This document shows positions 40,573-49,246 of a stretch of DNA of 64,000 nucleotides, piece after piece (position 1 is the first letter of the stretch; every line of letters starts with the position of its first letter). Under the pieces are notes generated by a model. That model made no database searches, was not told the origin of the DNA, and was given only the letters and a program-made list of their open reading frames with translations. This DNA comes from PSRF01 sp051000815 (lineage in GTDB: Bacteria; Acidobacteriota; Blastocatellia; Pyrinomonadales; Pyrinomonadaceae), in assembly GCA_051000815.1 (NCBI GenBank), contig JBPCNX010000039.1, forward strand, positions 1-64,000. Reading direction: 5' to 3'. A program made the translations under genes and the position numbers.

Positions 40573-43056
40573 ATGAGAACTACAGTTCAAGATCGAAAGA
40601 AACATCTTTGCTCAAGAAACAGCCGCCCACTCACTCTTCTGGCGCTACTACTTCTTCTCGGTCCTTTATCAACCCATTCTCTCGCACAAAACAGCGCCCC
40701 CGGTGCGCAGATCACTGTGCGTGTATTAGATCCCCAGGCCGCGGTCGTACCCCACGCGTCAGTGACCCTCTACACGCGTGACAATCGCCTGCGGATCAAG
40801 GGTAAGACGGATCAAACCGGCACGTGTCGTTTCGAGCGGCTCGCGCCGGGTGAGTATTTGATTGAAGCTGAGGCGATCGGTTTCGCGCGTTCCCCTGCGC
40901 AATCTCGCCGGCTCGAGCGAAACTCTGAAGCGGTCCTTGAAATTCAATTGCCCGTTGCAGGTGTTAACGAGCAAGTGGTCGTCACTGCGCAAGGGACCGC
41001 ACAACCAGTCGATGAAGTCTCGAAAGCGATAACCGTGGTGGATCGCCAGGAGATAGATGAACGCGATGAGTCGACTATTGCTGGATCGCTGCGAACAGTT
41101 CCTGGGTTGCGAGTGCAACAGCTCGGCGGCCCTGGCTCGTTCACTTCAATTAAGATACGGGGACTCCGCAATGAAGACACAGCGGTCTTGATCGATGGAC
41201 TACGTTTTCGCGACGCTGCGGCTCCGCAAGGCGACGCTTCAGGTTTTTTAGAGGACCTGATTGTGACCGGCGTAAGCCGTGTTGAGGTTCTACGCGGGTC
41301 GGGATCTTCACTCTATGGATCAAACGCTATCGGCGGAGTCATCAATCTTGTGACCGACGAAGGAGGTGGGCCGTTTCACGGCAGTCTGCTTGGGGAGGGC
41401 GGTGGCCTGGGCATGTTTCGCGGTCGAGCGCAGGTGGCAGGTGGCACGCGCGGCAATAGCGTGGTCTACAGCGCCGGCTTTTCACACCTTAATGTGGCGC
41501 GAGGTGTGGATGGCAACGATGAAGTTCGGAACTCGAACGGACAGGGGCGAGTTCTGTTTCGGCTTGCACCCACCAGCACGCTTTCAGCCAGAATCTACGC
41601 GGCCAATTCTCGATTGCAACTGAATAATTCCCCGGAGGGCATCGGCAATCTTCCGCCAACCGGAATTATCGAAGCGATTGCGCTGTCGCCTGATGAACAG
41701 CGCCGCTATGAAGCAGGGGTACCCGCTTCACTACTGAACATTGGCGCCGCTACTTTCGTTTCCGCGGCCAACGATCCCGACAACGTGCGTAAGGCGAACC
41801 TCTTTTCCGGGGCTCTTGTATTCTCGCAACGTGCAACTGAAAAGTTCGGCTACTCCCTTAACTACCAGGGTTTGGTCACCAACCGCTCAGGCATCAACGG
41901 TCCTTTGGGTGTTGGATTTCAACCGTTTGGCGGCACCGAGCAATCAGATTTCAATGCTCGCATTCATACCCTCAGTGCGCGTTTTGATGTCCAGGCAGGA
42001 CAGGTCAACTTCCTTACGGGCGGTTACGAATTTGAAAACGAGAGCTTTCGGAACCTCTCATTTCAAGTTAATCCGTCTGACGATTCGACGGTGGACGTGA
42101 CGCAGAGAAGTCACACGTTCTTCATTCAGGATCAATTGCGGTTACTGGAAGACCGGCTGCAACTCTCGGTGGCATTTCGTGCGCAGTTCTTCAGTCTGCA
42201 AACACCGAAGTTCACGCCTGTGACTTCCGCGCCGTACGGCGGCATTGTTTTTCATTCGCCACCCACAGCGTACACGGGAGACGGATCTCTCGCGTACATG
42301 TTCCGCACAACAGGCACAAAACTGCGCGCTCACGCTGGCAACGGCTATCGTGCCCCCTCACTATTTGAGCGGTTTGGCACTTTCTTTGGAAGCTTTGGCT
42401 ATTCTGTTTTTGGGGATCCCCGCCTGCGGCCGGACCGTTCCATCGCCTTCGACGCGGGCATCGATCAAACGCTCTTCAGGAACAAGGCGCGCGCGTCAGC
42501 CACTTACTTTTACACACGGCTTCAGGAAGTAATCGTCTTCGACTTCTCGGGGACCATCAATCCGGCCACAGATCCGTTCGGACGCTTCGGTGGCTATCGC
42601 AATACAAATGGCGGCATCGCCCGGGGTGTCGAAGTGAGTCTGACCGCCACACCTGGCAGTTCATTGAATTTCTCGGCTGCGTATACCTACACGAAGAGCT
42701 TGCAGCGAACGCCGCAGGTCGCGGGCGTTCTGCGCTCCTTCGTTATTCCTGATCATCAATTCTCACTGGTGGCCAGCCAACGCTTCGGTCGCCGTGTCCT
42801 GGTAAATTTTGACCTGGGGGCAACGAGCGATTATCTGGCGCCGATCTTTGATCCAAACACTTTCGCCAGCCGTGCTTATCGCTTTCGCGGCTCGGCAAAG
42901 GCTGATTTGGGGCTTAGCTACACACTGCCATTTAACGAATCACGTTCGCTGCGCTTGTTCGCGTACGTGGACAATGTCTTTGACCGGGAGAACTTTGAAA
43001 GCGGTTTTCGTACGCCGCGCCGCACGGGTCGGGCGGGCGCGTCGCTTAGTTTCTAA
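40573..43056 (+). CDS. TonB-dependent receptor, BtuB-like (cobalamin)
   Basis: An 827-residue outer-membrane receptor. Signal peptide about 1-40 (ends THSLAQ), a carboxypeptidase-regulatory-like domain (about 45-125), a plug domain (VSKAITVVDRQEIDER, SIKIRGLRNEDTAVLIDGLRFRD-type, GSSLYGSNAIGGVINLVT) and a beta-barrel ending in aromatic SLSF. The cobalamin riboswitch just upstream and the btu genes before it identify the likely ligand as cobalamin. AGGAG eight bases before ATG 40573 fixes the start. Confidence 0.9.
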   Translation: MRTTVQDRKKHLCSRNSRPLTLLALLLLLGPLSTHSLAQNSAPGAQITVRVLDPQAAVVPHASVTLYTRDNRLRIKGKTDQTGTCRFERLAPGEYLIEAEAIGFARSPAQSRRLERNSEAVLEIQLPVAGVNEQVVVTAQGTAQPVDEVSKAITVVDRQEIDERDESTIAGSLRTVPGLRVQQLGGPGSFTSIKIRGLRNEDTAVLIDGLRFRDAAAPQGDASGFLEDLIVTGVSRVEVLRGSGSSLYGSNAIGGVINLVTDEGGGPFHGSLLGEGGGLGMFRGRAQVAGGTRGNSVVYSAGFSHLNVARGVDGNDEVRNSNGQGRVLFRLAPTSTLSARIYAANSRLQLNNSPEGIGNLPPTGIIEAIALSPDEQRRYEAGVPASLLNIGAATFVSAANDPDNVRKANLFSGALVFSQRATEKFGYSLNYQGLVTNRSGINGPLGVGFQPFGGTEQSDFNARIHTLSARFDVQAGQVNFLTGGYEFENESFRNLSFQVNPSDDSTVDVTQRSHTFFIQDQLRLLEDRLQLSVAFRAQFFSLQTPKFTPVTSAPYGGIVFHSPPTAYTGDGSLAYMFRTTGTKLRAHAGNGYRAPSLFERFGTFFGSFGYSVFGDPRLRPDRSIAFDAGIDQTLFRNKARASATYFYTRLQEVIVFDFSGTINPATDPFGRFGGYRNTNGGIARGVEVSLTATPGSSLNFSAAYTYTKSLQRTPQVAGVLRSFVIPDHQFSLVASQRFGRRVLVNFDLGATSDYLAPIFDPNTFASRAYRFRGSAKADLGLSYTLPFNESRSLRLFAYVDNVFDRENFESGFRTPRRTGRAGASLSF

Positions 43057-43100
43057 CTTTGGCAGAAGGATTGGAGAGGTAGGTTGTGACGACATGACTT

Positions 43101-43168
43101 CAGGTTGCAAGACCGACTGGTTGTGGACGCAATTGCGTCACTTACCGAACCAGCAGTCTTGCAACCTG
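43101..43168. terminator. inverted repeat between convergent genes, with nested palindrome
   Basis: CAGGTTGCAAGAC (43101-43113) and its neighbours CTGGTT are mirrored by AACCAG and GTCTTGCAACCTG (43148-43168). Inside the loop is a perfect 14-base palindrome GACGCAATTGCGTC (43126-43139). Possibly a two-way terminator for the receptor gene and the minus-strand gene at 43207; there is no T-tract. Confidence 0.5.
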
Positions 43169-43206
43169 AAACTGAAAGGCACGCAGGGAAGGATTGCGTG
43201 CTGAAA

Positions 43207-43566
43207 CTATTTTTTGGTGAACAAACCCCCAGCCAGAAAGATGGCGCCCAGTAAGAGGTGCATACCGTGTTCCGTCATGCCCAGCTTTAAGGGCCCTACC
43301 GTCCACACCTTTCCCGGATCCACGCCCAGGACCATTCCAAAAATACCCAAGGCCAGGTACAAGACCCCTAAAACGAGGCAAAGACCTCTGGCGCCGGACA
43401 GTGATCCTGCAAAGCCGAAGTAAAGGGCAACCACTCCGGAAACGATAAGGAGCATGTTGTGAGCTGGGGTTGGACGTGCGCCCACGGCGTCAAGAACTTG
43501 AGTAAATCCCAACAGACCAACCAGCAATAATACCAGGCCTAGAATCTTGCAAACAGTCTTTGCCAT
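43207..43566 (-). CDS. small DUF4383-like membrane protein
   Basis: A 119-residue protein with four hydrophobic segments (ILGLVLLLVGLLGFTQVL, NMLLIVSGVVALYFGF, LCLVLGVLYLALGIFGMVLG, GMHLLLGAIFLAGGLF), a layout like DUF4383-family membrane proteins. The ATG at 43566 is chosen as start; the longer frame to 43707 is polar and unlike a membrane protein. GAGGAG lies upstream at a rather long distance. Function unknown. Confidence 0.7.
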   Translation of the reverse strand: MAKTVCKILGLVLLLVGLLGFTQVLDAVGARPTPAHNMLLIVSGVVALYFGFAGSLSGARGLCLVLGVLYLALGIFGMVLGVDPGKVWTVGPLKLGMTEHGMHLLLGAIFLAGGLFTKK

Positions 43567-43786
43567 GATTTGTGTCTCATCTCCTCTGTGAAAGGGTTGA
43601 TTACCAAGCGGTCGCAGAACCGAGGGTTGAACTGCGCATCCGCCAAACCCGGGCAAGGGAAATTGTTCTGTTGTCGAGTGTATACCAAACCGACCCGCAC
43701 CTGGCAAAGATTTTTGGATTTAAAAACACTACACCAACGGCCCTCTCTGGATTCAGTTAATAGTTCCCATCCAAATTAGATCAAAC

Positions 43787-43856
43787 CCAATCCACGAATT
43801 ACACGAAACTTGCACGAAGATGGTTTTTAGTGTCTGTTCGTGTGACTTAGTGGATC
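43787..43856. repeat. imperfect inverted repeat of CACGAA-type units upstream of gatB
   Basis: ATCCACGAATTACACGAA (reading from 43790) is matched as reverse complement by TTCGTGTGACTTAGTGGAT (43838-43856) with two or three differences. The CACGAA unit recurs three times. The rest of the 397-base gap (43567-43963) holds the promoter of gatB, perhaps TTGGCA at 43895 and TATACT at 43920, though that spacing (19) is long. Confidence 0.5.
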
Positions 43857-43963
43857 CTTCTGTTCCTAAACAGCTTTGTGGACTGAGGTGGCCCTTGGCA
43901 GTCGATTTTTCGGCGGTGTTATACTGCGTTCGCTCATTAATCTGACGAATTGAGACTGTCGTA

Positions 43964-45439
43964 ATGCACAACGGTTGGGAAACGATTATCGGACTGGAGA
44001 TTCATGCTCAGCTGAGTATTGAGTCAAAAATCTTCTGTTGCTGTTCGACGCGTTTTGGCGATGAGCCCAACGCGAACACCTGCCCAGTGTGCCTCGGTCT
44101 TCCCGGCGCGCTTCCCGTACTGAATCGCCGCGTTGTGGAGTTGGCCGCCCGGGCGGCCTTGTCGCTGGGCCTTCAAATCAATCAGAGGTCCATCTTCGCG
44201 CGCAAGAACTATTTCTATCCTGACCTTCCTAAGGGCTATCAAATCTCACAGTTTGACCAGCCTTTTTCGGCAAACGGGGAACTCGAGATCATGACGGCCG
44301 AGCGGGATGCGGCTGGACATCCAGTTGAATGGCGGCCCAAGACAATTAAGATCACACGACTGCATCTAGAAGAAGATGCGGGCAAGAACGTGCATGAAGG
44401 TCTGCCCGATGTTGATCGCTATTCCTACATCGACCTCAATCGCGCCGGAACTCCGCTCGCTGAGATCGTAACGGAGCCGGATTTTCGAACTTCCTGGGAG
44501 GCCTACGATTATGTCAACCACGTGCGACGGGCCCTGCAATGGGTGGGCGCATCAGAAGCTGACATGGAAAAAGGCAACCTGCGCTGCGAGGCGAATGTTT
44601 CCGTGCGGCGAATTGGTGATGAGAAGTTTGGCACGAAGTCGGAACTGAAGAATCTGAATTCTGTTCGTTTCATGCAGCGAGCGATTGAGTATGAGGTTAA
44701 TCGTCAAATTGGCGTGCTGGAATCCGGGGGCACGTTAAGGCAGGAAACGCGGCTGTGGGACGACAGGTTGATGGAAACCCGGCCGATGAGGTCGAAAGAA
44801 GAAGCCCACGATTATCGTTATTTTCCAGAGCCTGACTTACCGCCGCTCGTGGTTAGCGCGGAGTTTATCGAGCAGGTGTCCGCTTCAATGCCTGAACTGC
44901 CGGAGGCCCGCCGCAAGAGATTTATGGAGCAGTATGGGCTGACGTTTAGCGACGCTTCGCAGCTTACTTCAGAACTCTCGCTGGCCGACTACTATGAAGC
45001 TGCCGTGGAGTCGTCCGGCAACGCACGAGCGACTGCAAACTGGCTCAGGTCCGAATTGCTCCGCGAACTTGAAGCGGCAAACCTGTCCGCCAAAGACTCA
45101 CCGATCGCAGCCGCTCGAATGGGCGCCCTCGTTCGCATGATTGACGACGAGAAGATCAGCGGCAAGCAAGCTAAGGATGTGCTCGTGGAAATGTTCGCAA
45201 CTGGAAAGAGCGCCGAAACAGTTGTTGCTGAACAGGGTCTGGTTCAGGTTAGCGATACTGGCGAGATCGATCTGATTATCGATGAGGTGATCGCCACAAA
45301 CGCCAGGCAACTCGCCGACTATCGGGCCGGGAAAGACGCGTTGTTTGGGTTCTTCGTCGGACAGGTGATGAAAGCCTCCAAAGGCAAAGCGAATCCGAAG
45401 ATCGTCAACGAGCGGCTGAAAGAGAAACTAAAAGTTTAG
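43964..45439 (+). CDS. gatB: aspartyl/glutamyl-tRNA amidotransferase subunit B
   Basis: Part of GatCAB, which converts misacylated Glu-tRNA(Gln) and/or Asp-tRNA(Asn) to the amide forms. The 491-residue protein has the N-terminal kinase-like domain with WETIIGLEIHAQL, CSTRFGDEPNANTCPVCLGLPGALP, the zinc-type cysteines, and KNYFYPDLPKGYQISQ; the C-terminal YqeY/tail domain has NARATANWLRSEL and FFVGQVMKASKGKANP. GatA and GatC are not in the window. First gene of a plus-strand run with an SDR, a TPR/TonB protein and dtd. Confidence 0.96.
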   Translation: MHNGWETIIGLEIHAQLSIESKIFCCCSTRFGDEPNANTCPVCLGLPGALPVLNRRVVELAARAALSLGLQINQRSIFARKNYFYPDLPKGYQISQFDQPFSANGELEIMTAERDAAGHPVEWRPKTIKITRLHLEEDAGKNVHEGLPDVDRYSYIDLNRAGTPLAEIVTEPDFRTSWEAYDYVNHVRRALQWVGASEADMEKGNLRCEANVSVRRIGDEKFGTKSELKNLNSVRFMQRAIEYEVNRQIGVLESGGTLRQETRLWDDRLMETRPMRSKEEAHDYRYFPEPDLPPLVVSAEFIEQVSASMPELPEARRKRFMEQYGLTFSDASQLTSELSLADYYEAAVESSGNARATANWLRSELLRELEAANLSAKDSPIAAARMGALVRMIDDEKISGKQAKDVLVEMFATGKSAETVVAEQGLVQVSDTGEIDLIIDEVIATNARQLADYRAGKDALFGFFVGQVMKASKGKANPKIVNERLKEKLKV

Positions 45440-45464
45440 CCTCCGGGGGAAGGTTTTGCCTGAC

Positions 45465-46184
45465 ATGGAGCTCACCGGCAAATCAGCGATCGTAACCGGC
45501 GGAACGAAAGGAATCGGACGCGCGATTGCCGAAGCGCTTGTGCAGGCTGGAATCGACGTCTGCATTAGCGCACGGAAGCGAAGTGAGATCGATGAAACTG
45601 TCGCCACGCTCGGCACTCTGAAGAAGGGACGCGTGACCGGAATAGCCTCCGACGTAAGAGATCATTCACAGGTCAAGACGGTCCTTGAAGGTTGCGTTGC
45701 TCAGTTTGGCGGACTGGACATTCTGATTAACAACGCCGGCATTGGAGCGTTTGCTACTGTTGAGGAAATGCCTCCGGAAGATTTTCGCGCCGTCCTCGAA
45801 ACAAATCTTTTTGGTGTTTACTATTGCTGCCATGAAGCCATTCCCCTGATGAAACTCAGAGGCGGTGGTTACATCATTAATATCTCTTCGCTCGCCGGAG
45901 CCAATCCTCATCCGCGAATGGCTGCTTACAACGCATCGAAGTTTGGGTTGAACGGATTCAGTGAAGCTCTAATGCAGGAGGTGAGGCACGACGGCATCAA
46001 GGTTAGTTACATCATGCCCGGGTCTGTAAACACCGAATTTGGCGGCGACACGCCCAGCGAGGAAAAGAGCTGGCAGTTACAGCCTTCCGACATCGCTCGC
46101 GTAGTTATCGATTTGCTGCGCCACGACGAGCGCAGTCTCGCGAGTCGGGTTGAGATAAGACCAAGCAAGCCGCCAAAAAAATAG
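45465..46184 (+). CDS. short-chain dehydrogenase/reductase
   Basis: A 239-residue classical SDR: TGGTKGIG cofactor site (11-18), NNAGIG, catalytic Ser in ISSLAG, YNASK, and PGSVNTEF. Most like the 3-oxoacyl-ACP reductase/sepiapterin reductase-like group; the substrate is unknown. ATG 45465 is preferred to TTG 45456 since it has GGGGGAAGG at a normal distance. It follows gatB by 25 bases. Confidence 0.88.
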   Translation: MELTGKSAIVTGGTKGIGRAIAEALVQAGIDVCISARKRSEIDETVATLGTLKKGRVTGIASDVRDHSQVKTVLEGCVAQFGGLDILINNAGIGAFATVEEMPPEDFRAVLETNLFGVYYCCHEAIPLMKLRGGGYIINISSLAGANPHPRMAAYNASKFGLNGFSEALMQEVRHDGIKVSYIMPGSVNTEFGGDTPSEEKSWQLQPSDIARVVIDLLRHDERSLASRVEIRPSKPPKK

Positions 46185-46199
46185 ATCAAGAACTTGACT

Positions 46200-47228
46200 A
46201 TGAGACTCAGAGTTTTAGCGCTACGTATTTGTTTGCTGGCGGCAAGCCTTTGCTCTGGTAGCGTGCTATCTGTGGGCGGCAGCGGTGTTCATTTTCAAAA
46301 TTCAACCTCCGAATCTCGAGAACTTGTAGAAGCGAGAGAGCTGACCAAGGCTTCCGTCAAACTCTATAACGACGGCAACTATAAAGAGGCTTCGAAGGCC
46401 GCGAAACGCGCTTTGCAGATTCGAGAAACGGTGCTACCAGCTGACGACGGACGTGTCGTAGAGGCGGTTTCCAATCTCGCTGCCGTTCAACTGGCACTTA
46501 ACAATCTCAAGGAGGCCGAAGGACTCTATAAGCGGGTTCTCGCCACCGCTCAAAAAGGCGGCGACGCCGGCAGCCTGCAAGCCGCGAATGCGTTGGACAT
46601 GCTCGCCTGGCTGCATTACGTGAAAGGCGATCCGCAGCAGGCCGGGAACGACTACAAGCAGGCGCTTTCCCTTAAAGAAAAGTTCGCGGGTTCGGAAAGC
46701 AAAGAAGTAGCACAAACCCTCCTCAAGCTAGCTCAGTTATATCAATTTGAGGGTGAACTCACGAAAGCGGAACCTCTATATCAATGTCTCATTGCTTTCA
46801 ACATCAAGACCTTCCCAGAAGCCAAAGTGCTCGTGGGCGACGGGCTGAACGCATATTCCTGTTTACTGCTGAAGATGAAGAAGCCGGAACAGGCTGAAGA
46901 GTTGGAAAAACGCATTGAAGGCCCTGCAACGACTCCAAAGGTTCCTGGAAAAACAGAAGGTGTCCTGAATGGGAAGGCACTGAGGCTGGCGCGACCGCCT
47001 TATCCGTTCGAAGCGCGCCGAAGTGGCGCGTCTGGAACAGTTGAGGTGAGGGTGACGATCTCCGAAAAGGGGGAGGTCATTCATGCTTGCGCGCAAGGTG
47101 GTCATCGCTTGTTGTGGCAGGTTTCGGAGAGGGCGGCATACGGATCCGAATTCGCCCCCACTCTCCTGGAGGGGACGCCCGTCAAAGTAACCGGTATCAT
47201 CACTTATAACTTTGTGCGACAAAACTAG
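46200..47228 (+). CDS. exported TPR protein with TonB-like C-terminal domain
   Basis: A 342-residue protein: signal peptide (about 1-30), three to four tetratricopeptide repeats (about 45-230: ASVKLYNDGNYKEASKAAKRAL, SNLAAVQLALNNLKEAEGLYKRVL, NALDMLAWLHYVKGDPQQAGNDYKQAL, LLKLAQLYQFEGELTKAEPLY in consecutive blocks), and a C-terminal TonB-type domain (PPYPFEARRSGASGTVEVRVTI). The TonB-like end lacks an N-terminal anchor for ExbBD beyond the signal, so it may be a periplasmic scaffold. Start at ATG 46200 or TTG 46194. Confidence 0.8.
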   Translation: MRLRVLALRICLLAASLCSGSVLSVGGSGVHFQNSTSESRELVEARELTKASVKLYNDGNYKEASKAAKRALQIRETVLPADDGRVVEAVSNLAAVQLALNNLKEAEGLYKRVLATAQKGGDAGSLQAANALDMLAWLHYVKGDPQQAGNDYKQALSLKEKFAGSESKEVAQTLLKLAQLYQFEGELTKAEPLYQCLIAFNIKTFPEAKVLVGDGLNAYSCLLLKMKKPEQAEELEKRIEGPATTPKVPGKTEGVLNGKALRLARPPYPFEARRSGASGTVEVRVTISEKGEVIHACAQGGHRLLWQVSERAAYGSEFAPTLLEGTPVKVTGIITYNFVRQN

Positions 47229-47233
47229 TTGTG

Positions 47234-48385
47234 ATGCGAGCAGTGGTTCAGCGCGTAACGCGCGCCAGGGTTACAGTCGAGGGCGACATAGTCGGCGAGA
47301 TCGAAAAAGGTCTCGTCGTTTTGTTGGGAGTTGCTACTGACGATGCACTAGCAGATGCTGATTACCTTCTTGACAAGATTACATCACTACGCATCTTTGA
47401 AGATGGAGATGGCAGGATGAACCTGTCTCTCAAGCAGACTGGCGGCGGATTGCTGGTGGTTTCACAGTTCACGCTCTACGGCGACGTACGGCGCGGCTTG
47501 CGGCCCTCATGGAGCGATGCCGCGCCGCCCGAAATCGCGGAACCACTCTACGAGACCTTTGTTGCTAAAGCGCGCGAGCACATAAGCCAGGTGGCCACTG
47601 GCAGCTTTCGCCGCATGATGCAGGTTGAGTTCGTGAACGACGGCCCAGTCACGATCCTGATCGACAGTAGGAAGTACTTTTTGATGTACAAGCTGGAGTT
47701 CATCACGACCCTGTTGGTAGCTCTGATGCTGGCCATGTCATCTGGCTGCGCAAAGAAGACCGATGGAGACGACGAAACAAAAACGGTCATCATCAAAACA
47801 GGAGTAAAACCGCTTGCTGACGGCCATGTAGCGGTCATCGAAACTGAAAATTACGGTGAGCTGGTGATTGAGCTTTATCCAAATCTCGCTCCGCAGATGG
47901 TCGAGCGTTTCAAGAAACTTGTTCATGAGGGCTTCTACGATGGCACGACCTTTCATCGGATCGACGCTGTGTCGGGATTGATCCAGGGCGGGGACCCCTT
48001 ATCCAAAGACAACGATACCCAGAACGACGGCGATGGTGATTCACCTTATGGAAATGTTCCTGCAGAGTTCAGCGATGTTCCTTTTGAACGAGGAAGTGTT
48101 GGCGCCGCGAGAAGGGAAGCCAGTCCGGAGTTTGCAGGCGGGCCGGGTCTGACGGATGAACAGGCGCGAGACACGGCAAACTGCCAATTCTTCATCACAA
48201 TGAGGCGGGAGCCGGATTACGATGAGGACTACACGTTGTTCGGACGCATCATCGTGGGACTTGGGAACGCGGAAATTATCATGGGGGCGCCGGTTGAGCC
48301 TGAAACCGAAACGCCCGCTGAAAAGATCATTATCAAGAGAATCACTCTGCAGGAGCACGCTAAATACCCGGCAACCACTCAATAG
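47234..48385 (+). CDS. dtd: D-aminoacyl-tRNA deacylase fused in frame to a cyclophilin
   Basis: The first 150 residues are a complete D-Tyr-tRNA(Tyr) deacylase (MRAVVQRVTRARVTV start, SLRIFEDGDGRMNLS, the SQFTLYGD motif and the VNDGPVT motif near the end), which removes D-amino acids from tRNA. Normally the gene stops about here. Instead the frame continues without a stop through KYFLMYKLEF into a lipoprotein signal and a cyclophilin. The junction is a T5 run (47678-47682): with four T the deacylase would stop at TGA overlapping the next ATG (TGATG). So this is either a real fusion, a place of slippage, or a one-base assembly error. Confidence 0.8.
   Translation: MRAVVQRVTRARVTVEGDIVGEIEKGLVVLLGVATDDALADADYLLDKITSLRIFEDGDGRMNLSLKQTGGGLLVVSQFTLYGDVRRGLRPSWSDAAPPEIAEPLYETFVAKAREHISQVATGSFRRMMQVEFVNDGPVTILIDSRKYFLMYKLEFITTLLVALMLAMSSGCAKKTDGDDETKTVIIKTGVKPLADGHVAVIETENYGELVIELYPNLAPQMVERFKKLVHEGFYDGTTFHRIDAVSGLIQGGDPLSKDNDTQNDGDGDSPYGNVPAEFSDVPFERGSVGAARREASPEFAGGPGLTDEQARDTANCQFFITMRREPDYDEDYTLFGRIIVGLGNAEIIMGAPVEPETETPAEKIIIKRITLQEHAKYPATTQ
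47684..48385 (+). CDS. cyclophilin-type peptidyl-prolyl isomerase lipoprotein
   Basis: A 233-residue protein if begun at the internal ATG 47684, which has AGGAAG upstream. It starts with a lipoprotein signal (MYKLEFITTLLVALMLAMSSGC, Cys22) and continues with a cyclophilin domain (NYGELVIELYPNLAPQMVERF, FYDGTTFHRI, IQGGDPL, GSVGAARR, NCQFFITMRREPDYDEDYTLFGRI). It catalyses proline isomerisation in the periplasm. In the sequence as given it is in frame with dtd upstream. The natural start is most likely this ATG, since the signal would not work inside a cytoplasmic fusion in the usual way. Confidence 0.82.
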   Translation: MYKLEFITTLLVALMLAMSSGCAKKTDGDDETKTVIIKTGVKPLADGHVAVIETENYGELVIELYPNLAPQMVERFKKLVHEGFYDGTTFHRIDAVSGLIQGGDPLSKDNDTQNDGDGDSPYGNVPAEFSDVPFERGSVGAARREASPEFAGGPGLTDEQARDTANCQFFITMRREPDYDEDYTLFGRIIVGLGNAEIIMGAPVEPETETPAEKIIIKRITLQEHAKYPATTQ

Positions 48386-48387
48386 CA

Positions 48388-48786
48388 CTAGATTGTATCG
48401 TTGCTCGTCTTTGAGCCTTCATCCAACTCAAATCTTTCTCGGTCTCGGCGTTCAATCTTGTCGATGAACTCCAACTCTTCGTTATCTTCATAATTGACGC
48501 CGAGAGCGTGCGCGTTCTCCTCGACGTCTGATTGATCAGGTGTGGGATTGTCGCCGGCAACAGTTTCAGAGCCGCTCATGTTCACTTCTTCCCAGGATGC
48601 GTCCAGATCTCCCCCGGCGTCGCTCGGTGATGCTGCGGTGTTATCGCGCAGTCTATGCGCGAGATGCTCCGGATCTTTTGGCGCTCGCGAAATCTCGCCC
48701 TCCATAAACTCTTCTATTTCCGGATCGGGCACGTAATCTGGATTATTAGCCAGGTAGTTAAAGTCTTGAGCGGTTTTCTTTGTCAT
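48388..48786 (-). CDS. DUF6335 family protein
   Basis: A 132-residue acidic soluble protein. The central GGDLDASWEEVNMSGSETVAGDNPTPDQ-type segment (about 58-85) and the tail ALGVNYEDNEELEFIDKIERRDRERFELD match DUF6335, a family of unknown function common in cyanobacteria and other environmental bacteria. No signal or membrane helix. Its stop is two bases from the end of the cyclophilin gene, tail to tail. Confidence 0.8.
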   Translation of the reverse strand: MTKKTAQDFNYLANNPDYVPDPEIEEFMEGEISRAPKDPEHLAHRLRDNTAASPSDAGGDLDASWEEVNMSGSETVAGDNPTPDQSDVEENAHALGVNYEDNEELEFIDKIERRDRERFELDEGSKTSNDTI

Positions 48787-49246
48787 GGTCGCCTTTCCTC
48801 GATGCAGCCAAGGGCACTGGTTCGGATTTGAGGTGAAAAAAAGTGCTCCTCATCCGAAGATCGATAGCCGAGTTAAGGGGGATTACGACGCGACTATAGC
48901 AAAACGTGGGAAAGGCGAGCAATCCAAAACGGCAGGAGGTGTCCGCTCAGGGTCGCCTTTCAAGATTGCCAATTACTCATTGCCGATTGTCGATTAATCA
49001 CTTGCGCAGAGGCCAATTTGGCAATGGGAGATCGACAATTGGTAATAACACGACCCACACGCTACCGCGTGGTCGTATTGACCTGACTTCGATAATGCAT
49101 TACTCCTACGAAGTGCCCTCGCTTGACGATTCTCAGCCATAATTCTAAACTTAACCTTGTCACAAACAGATGCAAGTCCGAACAAACTAGCGAGATGCGA
49201 CCAGAGAAGCGCATCTGATCTTCGCTAGAAGTCTGCTCAGCTTCCT
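48787..49246. other. gene-free stretch between DUF6335 gene and acnA
   Basis: 460 bases without a gene, holding divergent promoters (for the minus-strand DUF6335 gene and plus-strand acnA) and a GATTGCC-type inverted repeat at 48964-49043. No convincing promoter boxes or other signal were picked out. Confidence 0.5.
48964..49043. repeat. degenerate GATTGCC heptamer array with inverted partner
   Basis: GATTGCC, AATTACTC, ATTGCC, GATTGTC, GATTAAT at 48964-48997, then the complementary GGCAATGGG AGATCGACAATTGG ending near 49043. Same unit as in the 22775 array. Phase is less strict than in the other arrays. Confidence 0.65.
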
